The translations under genes were made by a program, and so were the position numbers. Of a stretch of 64,000 nucleotides of DNA, positions 22,344 to 33,953 are shown one piece after another. The notes under the pieces were generated by a model that worked only from the letters and a program-made list of their open reading frames with translations, had not been told where the DNA came from and did no database searches. How positions within the stretch are numbered: position 1 is the first letter of the stretch; each line of letters begins with the position of its first letter. Origin of the DNA: Plasmopara viticola (Eukaryota; Oomycota; Peronosporomycetes; Peronosporales; Peronosporaceae); assembly GCA_001695595.3 (NCBI GenBank), contig MBPM02000042.1, forward strand, positions 496,001-560,000. Reading direction: 5' to 3'.

Positions 22344-25300
22344 ATGGCGCCTCGCTTCGCGTTTAGTGCAAGGTGCAGCTCTATATTTTTAGGTAAAGAA
22401 AGAAGCGTCTCTGACTGCATTGACCTCTCATGAGTGTTGCAGTAAGTACCGTAATGTTGAGTACAAGAGCTTGTCTAGCTTCGATCAATTGCAAGTGTTT
22501 CCTGACAGCACCGTGCTGGCCGCGACGTCCTCTAGCCTTGCTTTTGCCCACCGTATGGATAGTGGGGGTGCAATACAGGTTAAGCTGCTGTCTCAGACAG
22601 GAAAGGAAACGCTTACTACGCCTCCATTGGTGCGTGCACACTCCACGGGGCATGTCACGGCGCTAAGCTTTTCCCCATTTCACGAGAACCTCCTCCTATC
22701 CGCTGGAGGTGCTGATGCCGCTGTAAAGCTCTGGAATTTACCTGTTGGAGAACCTATGACCGAGGATCTCACGACACCATTGACGACGTTTCAAGAAACG
22801 ACACCAAGCGTTGTTGCAGGGATTGTACCGCATCCGTCTGCGGACTCGGTCGCTGCCACGTACTCAAGGCCTGGACCATTGAGAATCTTTGACATTGCGG
22901 CCGAAAAATTGAGTATTAACGTAAAAATGGAGGAGAATGCAGTGGTCAGTTCCGCAGCGTGGAACTGGGATGGGAGTGCCATGGTGGTGGCTACACAAGA
23001 CCAAGCGGTGAGAATCTTGGACCCCAGGATGGAACAGATCACGACGCCAGCAATTCAAGCTGCACATACTGGCAAGAGACATTTTAGTGTGATTTGGTGT
23101 GGACGGGTGCAACATTTTATGACGTGTGGAAGTGACCGCATGCAGGAGAGAGAACTCAAGTTGTGGGATCCGCGCCAATTAGCCAAGTGCGTCCATCGTG
23201 AACGACTAGATGCTGGAAGTGTTGGCCACTTACTTCCATTGTACGACGCGGATTTAAACTTGTTGTACGTATTAGGCAAAGGAGATCGGAGTACCCGTTT
23301 GTTTGAGGTGGACGTGGCGCGTGCTCCTTATGTGCGTGCGTTGGACCACAGTGCATTAAAAAGCATGACGCTAGCCGCAGCATTGTTGCCAAAGGTGACG
23401 TGTGATACAAACGTCTGTGAAATTGCGCGAGTTTTGAACCTTAGCGCGAGTGGAAGTACTGGCGGTGGTAGCTGCGAAGTTGTAGGCTACCGAGTGCCTC
23501 GTAAAGAGGCAACACACACATTTCAGCGCGATTTGTATCCCGAGACATTGGCGACAGACGCCACCTTGACGTCTACTGAGTGGCTTCAGGGATGCAATGC
23601 CGAGCCCAAGGTGCAAACTGTGACGCCAACTGTCAAGGCTGTCGAGGATATAAGTGGGAATGTATTTGGGCAATCTGCACCGTCGAATTGGGGGCCGCCA
23701 GCCTTAAGTGTGGGTGCTGCAATAAACGGATGGCAAACTTTTAATTGGGGGCAGGCATTATCGTCAACAGCGTCTTCGAAAGCCCCATCGAAGACCTTGT
23801 CTAATATTAAAACAGGATGGGGATCGAGCACGAGAAAGTGGAACGAGCCAGAGCCCATGGCGCAAAGTATCTCGGCCACGCCAGCGCAATCGAACTCTGG
23901 TATTATAAGCGCCTCTGCTGCATCTTCCTCCGTTCAACCGATCTGTACAGCATTACAAACAGAAACGAACAAAGAGACTTCGATTCCAATGCCTGTGCCT
24001 GCAGCATCCGATGCGCTATTATCGGGCGCAGGCCCGTCTAGCGTTGGCGACGTCGTCGAGCTTTCGGAAAAGGCGCAGCGTCTGGGTGCTCGATATGGAC
24101 ACAAACTCAAGTATTTACAGGGCAAAGAAGCTTTGCGCAGTGACATTTACTGCTTTGGTGACAAGTGCGTCGCATTTTCGACTCAAGCCTCGCCTGTGAT
24201 TGCTGCGAATGCGACATTCTGGGCGGCACCCATCGGTGGTGCGGGTGGACCCGTGCTCGTGGAGAAACTTGAGGCGAGAGGGAAAGCGCAGCATGGAACT
24301 GCTCCTGTTATTAATGGACAAAAGGCGGAAGTGTCAGCACTTAAGTTTAACCCGTTTGATGATTTTATGCTCGCGACGGGGTCGGCTGATACCACCGTCC
24401 AGATTTGGTCTCTCAAATCCCATTCAACATTGGAGAGTGGTAAAGGTGGTACCCTTGTGCAGACATTGTCCGGGCACACAAAGGGTCTTCGGTCTCTTGA
24501 ATTTAATCCAACAGCGGCTGATGTTCTTTGTTCGTCAAGCTATGATCTCTCGCTGCGATTTTGGGATATCGAAGCAGGGCGAGAAAAATTATGTCTGAAA
24601 GGTAAGCTCGACGACATCACGTGGAACATAGCTTTTAGCCAGGATGGTACTCTGCTAGCTACTGCTAGCCGCGCCAAGATTTTACGTGTGTTTGACCCTC
24701 GCGGACAGGCACTTATTGCCATGGGTTGTGGCCACGAGAGCAACAAGCCGCAATTTGTCACTTGGGTAGACACCATCCGTCTGCTGACTGTGGGCGTGAA
24801 TACTCGCAACGAGACGCAGGTCAGCTTTTGGGACTCACGAAATTTGTTGGAGCCGCTGCGTGTGCCCGTGGTGGTTGAGCCTGCGGCTAGTGCGGCAAGC
24901 ATCACGACTCCGATACCTCTGTACGATATTAGCTCGCGTCTGCTCTTCCTTGTTGGTACGGGAAGTCGGCACATATGGAGTTACGAAATTGACCCGGTGG
25001 CTGCTACTGTGCAAGCAAATTTACCATTTATGATGTCCGGCCATAACACTATTGGTGGCGTTGCCCTTCTCCCGAAAACCACGTGCAACATCCGCGATGT
25101 TGAACTAGCGCGGTTGCTTGTGGCTTCGTCAAGTGTCATGGATTGCGTGTCATTCTCGCTTCCGCGAGCTCAGAAATTGAAAGAGTTTTTTCAGGATGAC
25201 GTTTACGATTTGATCCCCAAGCAGGAACCATCAGGAACTGCCGCGAAGTGGTTTATGGGAGAGACGGGTACTCTTAGCTACGAATCTCTTTGCCCGGATG

Positions 25301-25663
25301 GTACGTTGCACAATATGGTGCTGGGTAAGGTTCTTACGTCGTTTAACTCATCCTTTCAGGAATGGTGGCGCTTTCTGAGAAACCTATGGAGAGTGCTGCC
25401 GCTCGTCCAAGAACGTTAGATTTCCAGGCGCATAGGAGAGAAGAGGAGGAGAAAGAGCGCCAGAAAGCCGCTCAGTTTGCTCGGCTCAGTGTAAGTCGTC
25501 GAACGAATATCCTGACGGTGGTATTTAATGAAACTAACACTTATACTTCCAATTGCTTCAGAGTCTTGCAGCTCAGCCGTCATTGCATTCCACTCACCAA
25601 AGTGGAAACAATCTTGATGCACCTTTGAGCAAAGACGATAGTGATGATGACTGGGATGACTAA
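22344..25663 (+). CDS. CORO7: Coronin-7 (POD-1) type tandem beta-propeller protein, four exons
   Basis: Exons by eye: 22344-22372, 22443-25300, 25360-25490, 25562-25663 (1039 residues). The 29-base first exon, from a good ACCATGG start, is spliced so that MAPRFAFSA joins SKYRNV, the coronin N-terminal signature. Two WD40 propellers follow: residues about 20-370 (VTALSFSPFHENLLLSAGGAD, LWDPRQLA) and about 560-930 (VSALKFNPFDDFMLATGSAD, LRSLEFNPTAADVL, FWDSRN), separated by a serine- and proline-rich linker. Each propeller ends in a coronin extension with the RDVELARLL or VCEIARVLNL motif. The last two exons add a charged helix (HRREEEEKERQKAAQFARL) and the acidic tail DDSDDDWDD, as in animal coronin-7. 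Coronin-7 acts in Golgi morphology, post-Golgi traffic and F-actin regulation. Reading through 25301 would lose the acidic tail. Confidence 0.92.
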
Positions 25664-25866
25664 AACGCTGCGAAACAAATACGAGGGTGAGTTTGTCTTG
25701 TGCAAATACTATTGACTAGAAGGCCATGTTATATTAATACGATACCCGGTAATACTGATTATACTTTACAACGTCAATTTTTCCAAGGTAAACCCAATTT
25801 TTCAACCATTCACATTTCACATGTAATGGGTGACCTTTGCATTCATACAGACACATAACGTCGCTC

Positions 25867-28800
25867 TTAACAAGCGAAAACTTCATGTAGTCGCCGACAC
25901 ACTCGTGTAAAGTACATTGGTTCGTGTCTAGACACTAGCTCAATTTCCTTTATTACAGCCTCTGTTGAAATCTACAGGAAAAATGGGTCAATTGAAATTC
26001 TTATGCATGATAGCAAAATTGCAGCAGCGGACTTACTTTTCCACGCGGAACCTGTACATTCGTTTGATAGTCAGTGTACGGAAAAACGGGAAGAAGCGAG
26101 AAGCCGACGCTAAAGTGAGCGTTATCGATGCTGCTTACGGACGAGAATTTGAGAAAATCAACCCAGAGCGTGCTACCGTCTTCGTCATACCGCATTGCAA
26201 AGTGAGTCGACAAATCGCGCAGCTCTTTTAATAGCCGAAACGAGCGGCTGATAAAATGTTCAAGCACTTGCAACTTTGAGCATATTCGTCCATCGTTTCC
26301 ATCCCCTAGCTCGGACTCATCCGCAATTTGGGAGATATAATGCGGATTTAGCAATAACCGCTGCAGTACTAGCACCACATCGCCTTCGTAAGGCAGGTAC
26401 GTATTACCCTTTCTCTGCTTTATATGTTCATTTGCTTCGATTGAAGTTGATGCTCCACTTGTCAAGGGGACCCCTAGATTCACAACGACGCAGATCTCGA
26501 CATTAAATAGCACGTCTTCAAGACGTGCGCTCAACCGAAGAAGAGATGCTGTCGCCTCATGAATTTTCCACAAGCTCATGCTTTCCTGGATTGCAAGCAT
26601 CTCTTCTGTAGCTAGCACTTCCTGCCTTAACAACGCAGTAGCTGCCGAAGTCACTGGCTCCAGTTCTGCCGCACGCCCTTCAAGAACCTTCAAGCGACTC
26701 TGCAGCACTGACTCCTCTAACAAGAGCGAGGAGCACTCATTTTCTAGATCCTCCACAGCTTTAACATACTCGTCGTGAGCACCCTGTTGCTCCTCGACTG
26801 CATCCAAAAGTAGAGCCATCTGTTCTTCACGATCAATCGTTTCCTTTATCGCCGTAAGTTCCTTTTGCCGCTTGAAAGCATCATTAGCAACACTATCCTT
26901 TAAAGACTTTACATCACGTGCTAACGCGTCAGCACCCACTGATAAGCTGCTTGTAAGCTGATGCTCCATCTGCACTTGCAACTGACACCACCCAGTTCGA
27001 GCAACGAGAGCCTCTGTAGCATACAGCTCCTGGATCGCCTTTCGACCAGCGTCATCTAGACTTTCCGGGCAAAAACATGCGGGAGCCTTCACGCCTAGAA
27101 GCGATTTTAACTCTTCAGCTACAGCCAATGACCACATAGATACGTCTGAGGCATGACGTTCGATCACCTCGGAGCATATATCGTGCGCACAAGCCAGCTT
27201 TACATCCCTTGAAATTGTATCCGGTGTCCCAACATCCCCGCCAAAAAAAGCTTCACTTTCCTCCACTGTTGTAGCGATTTCTTCCAAAGTTATAGATGAC
27301 AAAAGCTCTTCCATAGTAATCAGTTGAGCGGACAGGGACGCGGGTGACGCTGGGAGACGGGGACTTTGGCTGGGCTCACTTACTCGGTCGAAATGCGACT
27401 TCAAGTTGACCTGAAGCGATGTGCGGCTGGTCGCACAATCATCGTCGCTTTCGTCAAATACAAGACTCATCGAACTATGGTTTCGTGAAGTTTCATTTGC
27501 CTCTTCGATCGCGTCTAGTTTAGCGTCATGGTCGTCAGACTGCTGGGCGTGGTTGTTTTGAGTATGCGCAACTTCGTTAGCTAGATCACCCAACGTTCCA
27601 GGAAGATCAAGGAGATCAGATTCTGGGGCCGATTTAGTTAGCTCGTACACGGACGACTCTGCAAGAAGGTGGCCTAAACTATACTCCGCTGTGTCTTCGT
27701 CGCGGGTTAAATTGGTTGATAATGCCGACAGCGTTCCCACCGCCGGTTCACTCTCGCGGCTTGGACCGCTTAAATACTCTCCCGTAATGTCCATGTCCTC
27801 ACCAGCATCCGATGATGTTGAAGAGTCTGCATAAATACGGCTTGTCGGTAATGGATTCGTTGCGTGTAAAGACGAATTGCTTCTTGTCCTAGTTAAAGAC
27901 TGAGAGTTGGTTTTTGACTCGTCGGTTCCGACCAACGATTGGGTGGAGGACTCCGAAACCTGGCGCGTAACGTTGATGGTTTGACGCCTGCGTCGTCGAA
28001 TTTCACCTCGAGAATAGAGGGGACTAAATCCTCGCATACTTTGCGGTTTTTGGCTCTTGCCGTTTGATCTCAGTGCCATGAGACTGCTCCTTCGTGACTG
28101 CAACAGATCAAACCCTGACTTTCTTATGTGCACTACTTTGTGCACACTAACACTATTTCTCTCTCCATCGTCAAGCGAGTCGGCCTCATCAAGAATAGAA
28201 GAATTTAATGATGTTTCGTCGTCATCAAGTTCTTCATTTGATGACAACTGCTCTAACGGGAAAAGCCGCGAAGCGTCATTAGCCGGCATGGGAGTCATTG
28301 ACGTAGATGGTGAGCCATGATTGAACTCGGCACCCTGTGACGGGCCAAAATTGACTGATTTATTCGGCGTGGTTTGTACAGCGCCACTGCTATTACGTCG
28401 ATCTTTTCGCGCACTTAAGATACCCTTCAGAGGAGTCCTGATCCGAGCTTCTCCAGGAGGAGGTGAAAATAGCGAAGGGATTGGAAGTCGAGAAGGTTGG
28501 AGCAAAGCAGAGGACTTCAGCGTTATGGATTCGATCACAATTTGCTCAATTGCGCTATTTTCTTTAAGCACAGGTGAACCTAAGTCCGTAGAGTCCACCG
28601 ACTGACGTTTCTGAGTACTGTCGGCACGAGTGCGTTTCTTAGACCTTTTCGCTCGCGCATCTATATCGTCACCTCTCTTCCTTAGCAAGTATCGCGATGG
28701 CTTATCTTCCAGAATCTTTTTACCACTAGGCGAAGAGTTTGGTGCGCTACGCAACGTCAACATCCCATTATCAATCGTTTGTCGACGGTCACCTTTTGAT

Positions 28801-30143
28801 AGCGATTCCTTATCAAGTGTCATCAATTCATCCCTCGGGTCTACGGTCATTCGCCGCTTATTTTTGCGTTTTGTAAGAAAGTTCAAGTTCTTTCCCTTTG
28901 CTTTCTTTGCCATAGGCGATGTATTTCTTGCCATCGTCTCCTTTGGTGTTGATGGCGATTTTCGAGTCCTCAGTTCCATTGTAGGCACCAAACTTTCACT
29001 GCCCGTTGCACGATCATTTGCTGAAGATGGCGATTGTGCGTTTTCAATTGACACAGCAGGCGTCTTCGCGTCCTCACATGCCGGAGACAATGACTTTCTG
29101 GACTCAGTGTCTTCCATTGATGATGACGATATGCCGACATCAGACTGCTCAGACGGACTGATTACATTTCTGCTAGCAAGCTCCTCTTTAGAATATGGTG
29201 ACCGAATAGTCTCGTCCGATATAGTGTGCTTTTTCGTAGCCTCCTCCGTTGGCGGGGTCGCTCTTTCGAGCTCTGCCTGCTCGATTAGAGATAAAAGTTC
29301 ACTGCTCTTGGTAGGTTCATGAAATAGTACTGTTGAATGTTCGTTCTCTTTTGACGGACTAGATGCATTCTTGCTATTCGCTTGCTTCGACGAAACTGGT
29401 GCCATAATTTTTGCCTCATTGGTCAACATGGGACCGGCTTCACGATCCGGGTTCAACGTCACACTCGAAGTTTCCTTCTCCAACTCTGCACCGGCCACCG
29501 CGGCCTCTGTCAAATCCAGCGTTGCCCTCCTTAGCAGATCCTGCTCTAGCAAATTTGGCGCAAACATTGAGTCGGTCAAGCTGTCGATTGTACTACCAAA
29601 TGACGTGCTTTTTCTGTATTTCTCCACGACCGTGTCGGGTGACGTCATTTTTGTCGCTGATTCATTTGCTGACCTTGATGAAGGTGATGATTCGCTTGCT
29701 TCCTCTTCAGTGCTCCTTTCCCTTGCTATTACATCGTCAGAATTGACCTGTTCCTTGCCCTGTGGCGTATGATGCAAATCCGACGTCTCCAAAGCATCCC
29801 TGACTGTGGCTGTCCCGCTCTTCTTCTGTACTGTATCCTCCTCCCCAGCACCTTGCAATGCATCCTCCAAATCCTTCAGCTCAGTTTCCTTGTAGAGAGA
29901 GACGCTGTAGTCAAGTCCATTAACGTCATGCAATGTGCAATTCCGCAACGGTGTCGAAGTCGGCTCGTCCTCCTCAGTCTTGTCCTCTTTTTCCTCTTGC
30001 AACGCGTCCAACGAATCGTCTTCCACCCCAATAGTACCAATTTTACCCATGATTTCGCGCTGGAGCTGTCGCGTGATGGTTTCCTGTAGTTGCGCCGCGG
30101 GTGGGAGCAGTGCGTACTCGGCGTCGTCACCGTCCACGTCCAT
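25867..30143 (-). CDS. KNL1: KNL1/Spc7-like kinetochore scaffold
   Basis: Exon 1 is 30143-26037 and exon 2 is 25971-25867, joined over a 65-nt GTAAGT...TAG intron (1403 residues). I chose the ATG at 30143 because the frame upstream runs through hydrophobic codons in the divergent promoter. The first 900 residues are disordered, acidic and Ser/Thr-rich. They carry MELT-like words (LDLT near 208, MDIT near 783, YELT near 833) and a KSVNF motif near 595 that fits the PP1-binding RVxF consensus. A long coiled coil spans about 1050-1200, including SLWKIHEATASLLRL, a Spc7-family hallmark. The end (about 1230-1403) fits the tandem RWD region that binds the Mis12 complex and is completed only by exon 2 (VIKEIELVSRHEPM). 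KNL1 links microtubules and the spindle checkpoint to the kinetochore. Confidence 0.82.
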
Positions 30144-30283
30144 GATTGCCGCGCTGAAGAGATATAATACCGGTATATAGAGGTTTTTCAAAAAAAGATC
30201 GTTCAACATTCAAGCAACATTGTCAAGAGTATATTCCTCACTGGTTGTGCATGAGTTGCGTCAGACTCGCATCGATCGACACC
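30144..30283. promoter_or_regulatory. Bidirectional promoter between KNL1 and the Dbp3-like helicase
   Basis: Only 140 bases separate the two divergent start codons, so both core promoters and 5' UTRs must fit here. TATA-like ATATAATACC (30170s) and initiator-like CCTCACTGG (30235-30243) words are visible, but neither is decisive. Confidence 0.5.
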
Positions 30284-31972
30284 ATGGCGAACATCAGCGA
30301 CTCGAAGGCTCTGCACAGAATTGATAAAAAGGCCAAAAGAGCCGTACGTAAAGCTGCCAAGGTGAAAGATGCTGTGTTGGATTCATCGAAGAAAGACAAG
30401 AAGCGCAAGCGCGCCCGTGAGGACGTCGACTCGGCCGGTGAGTGCCACAAGAAGCAAAAGAAGCTTCAAAAGAAGGACAAGAAAGACAAGAAGGCCCTCA
30501 AAATTGAAACCAAGAATGGTCATCGAGATGATGAAATAGAAGTGCGCAGCACAGACTTCTCTAGTGGCGCGTACCAGCAGGCACCAGCCAAGGACGGCAG
30601 CTTTAGAAAGTCATTCTACAAGGAAGGCAAGGACACAGCAAAGATGACTAACGAGGAGGTCTCCGCGTTTCACGAGGCTAATCAGATGATTCTCAGCGGC
30701 AACAATTGCCTCTACCGTCCTGTGCTAAGTTTCGATGACGTCCCATTCGAGTCAAAATTTATGAAAACCACCGAAGGCTTTGACAAGCCCACGCCTATTC
30801 AAAGCCAGTGTTGGCCCATTCTTACGTCTGGACGCGACATTATTGGTATAGCTGAGACTGGTTCCGGTAAAACGCTGGCGTTTGCCATTCCGGGTCTCAT
30901 TCATATTGCCGCTCAACCCGAAGTGTCGCACAAGCACTCGGGTCCACGCATGCTCGTTGTAGCTCCGACGCGTGAGCTGGCAATGCAAAGTTCGGCTGTC
31001 ATTTCAAAGGCTGGTGAGAAGTGCGGACTCAAGTGCATTTGCATTTATGGTGGCGTACCCAAACAGACTCAAAAGAAAGCTCTGCGTGACGGTGTGCACG
31101 TGGTAGTGGCTACGCCCGGTCGTCTAAAAGATCTGATTGAGGAAAACGCGTGCAACTTATCTAGAGTTACCTTTATGGTACTTGATGAAGCCGATCGAAT
31201 GTTGGACGAGGGTTTCGAAAAGGATATTCGCTCGATCATCGGCAACACGCACCCTGAACGTCAGATTGCCATGTTTAGTGCGACGTGGCCGCAGTCAATC
31301 CAGAAGCTTGCACACGAGTTTTTGAACGACCCTGTCAAGGTGACAATTGGTTCAGATGAACTTGCGGCTAGTCACAACGTAACTCAGATCGTTGAAGTCA
31401 TTGACGATCGCGCTCGTGATGCTCGTTCACATGCTTTGCTACAAAAGTATCACTCGAGTCGCAAGAACCGAATCCTCTTGTTCGTGCTGTACAAGAAGGA
31501 GGCTGACCGCGTCGAGCGTATGCTGCAATCTCGGGGATGGCACTGCGTAGCTATTCACGGAGACCGTAGCCAGCAACAACGTTCAGAGGCTGTGGAACAG
31601 TTCAAATCCGGTAAAGTTCCGCTGCTGATTGCGACAGATGTTGCTGCTCGTGGGTTAGACATACCTGGTGTTGAGTACGTCATTAATTACTCGTTCCCGT
31701 TGACGATCGAGGATTATGTGCACCGAATCGGTCGGACAGGTCGTGGTGGTAAAAAGGGAATAGCGCATACGTTCTTTACCGCAAATGACAAGCCTCGCGC
31801 TGGCGAATTAGTCAATCTATTACGTGAAGGTAAACAGGAAGTACCAAAGGACCTGACCAAGTTTGGTACGCACGTTAAGAAAAAAGAGCACAAGCTGTAT
31901 GGCGCTTTTGCCAAAAACATTGATGCTGCGAAGAAGGCCACGAAGATTACTTTTGACAGTGATAGCGAGTAA
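30284..31972 (+). CDS. DBP3: DEAD-box ATP-dependent RNA helicase, Dbp3-like
   Basis: 562 residues from the ATG at 30284 (ACCATGG), preferred over upstream in-frame ATG and TTG codons. The first 90 residues are lysine-rich (KKDKKRKRARED, KKQKKLQKKDKKDKK), as in nucleolar helicases. The helicase core is complete: Q motif FDKPTPIQSQ (about 165), motif I AETGSGKT (about 190), Ia PTRELA, Ib TPGR, II DEAD (about 300), III SAT (about 331), V ATDVAARGLD, VI HRIGRTGR (about 480). Dbp3 and its relatives remodel pre-ribosomal RNA in 60S subunit assembly. The assignment to Dbp3 rather than Dbp2/DDX5 rests on the basic N-terminus, the FMKTTEGFDKPTPIQ context and the short C-terminus without RGG repeats. 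The end has a lysine-rich, then acidic (DSDSE) tail. A gypsy element begins about 130 bases downstream. Confidence 0.88.
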   Translation: MANISDSKALHRIDKKAKRAVRKAAKVKDAVLDSSKKDKKRKRAREDVDSAGECHKKQKKLQKKDKKDKKALKIETKNGHRDDEIEVRSTDFSSGAYQQAPAKDGSFRKSFYKEGKDTAKMTNEEVSAFHEANQMILSGNNCLYRPVLSFDDVPFESKFMKTTEGFDKPTPIQSQCWPILTSGRDIIGIAETGSGKTLAFAIPGLIHIAAQPEVSHKHSGPRMLVVAPTRELAMQSSAVISKAGEKCGLKCICIYGGVPKQTQKKALRDGVHVVVATPGRLKDLIEENACNLSRVTFMVLDEADRMLDEGFEKDIRSIIGNTHPERQIAMFSATWPQSIQKLAHEFLNDPVKVTIGSDELAASHNVTQIVEVIDDRARDARSHALLQKYHSSRKNRILLFVLYKKEADRVERMLQSRGWHCVAIHGDRSQQQRSEAVEQFKSGKVPLLIATDVAARGLDIPGVEYVINYSFPLTIEDYVHRIGRTGRGGKKGIAHTFFTANDKPRAGELVNLLREGKQEVPKDLTKFGTHVKKKEHKLYGAFAKNIDAAKKATKITFDSDSE

Positions 31973-32129
31973 CGATACGAATTGCTGGCAGCATTTTAAT
32001 AGAATAGTTACCATGTGAACAGAGAGAGAAGCAATGATTTTATCAGGAGGTATCTTTCCTACGGCTGTGGCGGCAATCTCTCTAGAAGCCCCTCGAGGAG
32101 GCCCTTGCTGCTACTACATGCACGTCCTA

Positions 32130-33350
32130 CTAGATATTCGTTGGTGTTCTGAATGTTAATGCTTTCTGAACTTGTAGAGAAGTTACGCCAATGCGACACT
32201 TTGAGCTTTGTCTCAAACTCCCAGTGATTCTCCGTGTCCGATATGTTGTTAAAGCTATGTTGTTACGCTTCGATTGGCGACTGCATGCCTCATACTCGTC
32301 GATGAGCCGGAACGCAAAACGGCTTCGATTGGCGACTGCATGCTCTAAAAGCTCAATATTAAAGCTGGGGTGTAGTCGACTGAGGTAGGGTGACAACTCG
32401 AGTCGTGCTACATTCGAGTTGATCATCTTCTCCATCTTGAACGGCCCAATATGCTTCGCCGCCAGCTTCATCTTCTCTCCTCCCGTATACTCAATGATTC
32501 TCTTGAGCCGCAGCTTCGGGGTAGTTAGCATCACCAAATCGCCTTCCTTGAACTATATGGTGCGTCGCTTGCGATCGTAGTACGAATTTTGTCTTTCTTG
32601 AACTGCGATCAAGTTCGGCCAATGATCCTCTGACGTCCTCCAGCAAACTGTTTGGCGTTATCTGCGATCGTAACATCTTCAGCGGTTGCAGACGATCCGA
32701 ACTCCTGCATTACTGCGTTGCTACCTTCCGTTCTGTGTCTACTTCAAACGGCGTCATTGACGCGTAGCGTGTGCGTACTCGATGGCACCAAGATGCGACA
32801 CCCAATATTTCTCGTGATACGAAACCAGACGGCGCAAAGCGTTTTCGAGTACCAGGTTCTGACGTTCTGTTTGTTCGTCGGCTTAAACACGATGCGAAGT
32901 TGTCATCGACAGCTTGACTCCATAATAACCATAAGCGACGACCAAATCTTTTTGGTGAATTCGGGTCTCTATCGCTGATGATCACCCCTAACAGTCCGTC
33001 ATGACGAACGTTGTAATCGAGGAATGCCTTGGCAACATCAGGTGCATCTACCTGTGTGTGTGTCGAAGCATACATAGCTCATTTCGACAGCTTGTTCACC
33101 ACGGTCATGACTGCATCGAAACCTTCCGAGACAGGTAGTCCTACGACGAAGTCCATTGACACGACTTCCCAACATTCTTCAGGTATCGGAATTGGCATCA
33201 TCTGTCCTTTCTTCTTTGTACTGCTGACCTTCCAGCGAGCACACTATTGACACACTCTTTGACATCCTTCTCAAGTGTCGGCCGATAGTACCACTGAGCC
33301 ATGCGAAGCTGCGTACGTCGAATACCCAGATGCGCAGCGTAGGTCCATCA
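32130..33350 (-). pseudogene. Gypsy integrase remnant
   Basis: From high to low coordinate: the zinc-binding region near 33345-33250 (HLGIRRTQLRMAQWYY, DVKECV), the catalytic core near 33190-32930 (VVSMDFVVGLPVSEGF, then IISDRDP around the second aspartate), and the C-terminal domain at 32537-32250 (KHIGPFKMEKMINSNVARLE, LHPSFNIELL). At least three frame changes separate them. A 21-base word (CTTCGATTGGCGACTGCATGC) occurs twice at 32267-32287 and 32323-32343, an internal short duplication. Confidence 0.8.
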
Positions 33351-33953
33351 TGGAACTCTTATTAATGCGATCAATGGTTGGCACACAGAGTCTCTGTACC
33401 GAGTGGTCGGCGCACTTGTTCATGCTTACTCACAAATTCGTCTTTTCCGTTCTCCAAACGCCATGCTTCCTTGAAGGTCGGGTCGCGAATATAATCGGCT
33501 TAGAATTTCTTCTTTTACGCGTCTGTCAAGTGAACACTCGTTGTCGCAAAGTCGACGTTCGAGACTTGTTCCACCACGCAGTTCACCTCCTGCGGTACTC
33601 GTATAGGATGTCCCCTCCTCGCAAGTCCAGATCGTCGAGGAGAAGACGACGTTCGTGGACTGGGAGATGACGGATCACTGTAGCGGTGATGGAATGACAG
33701 TGTGAGGTCTTGGCCTGTTAGTCACACTCATGCGTACATTCATGAACTTGAGGAAGTTTCTACTCAGTCTCTCCGTCGTCGTCGGACGAGTCGGCAACCG
33801 ACTTTTTTTCTAAAGGCTGACTTTAACGAGACAATGCGTCTACGACTACGTTCAACTGGCCTTTGACGTGATGCATTGTGAAGTCGAATTGTGAGAAGTA
33901 GGTCAAATGCGAGCCATCTTCGGAGACACTTGCTGGTGTTAGAGCACGCAGCA

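Noticed and set aside
25325..25359. A 35-nt intron in coronin-7 (donor GTAAGG at 25325)
   Set aside because: An in-frame upstream donor (GTACGT at 25301) gives a normal 59-nt intron with the same acceptor and joins CPDG to MVALSEKP, which fits the coronin-7 family better.
28057..30089. Long plus-strand open frames inside the KNL1 gene
   Set aside because: They lie antisense to a well-supported coding exon, consist of serine-rich composition artefacts and have no domains.
30144..30209. Upstream Met of KNL1 (adding 22 hydrophobic residues)
   Set aside because: It would extend into the 140-bp divergent promoter and add a membrane-like leader unsuited to a kinetochore protein.
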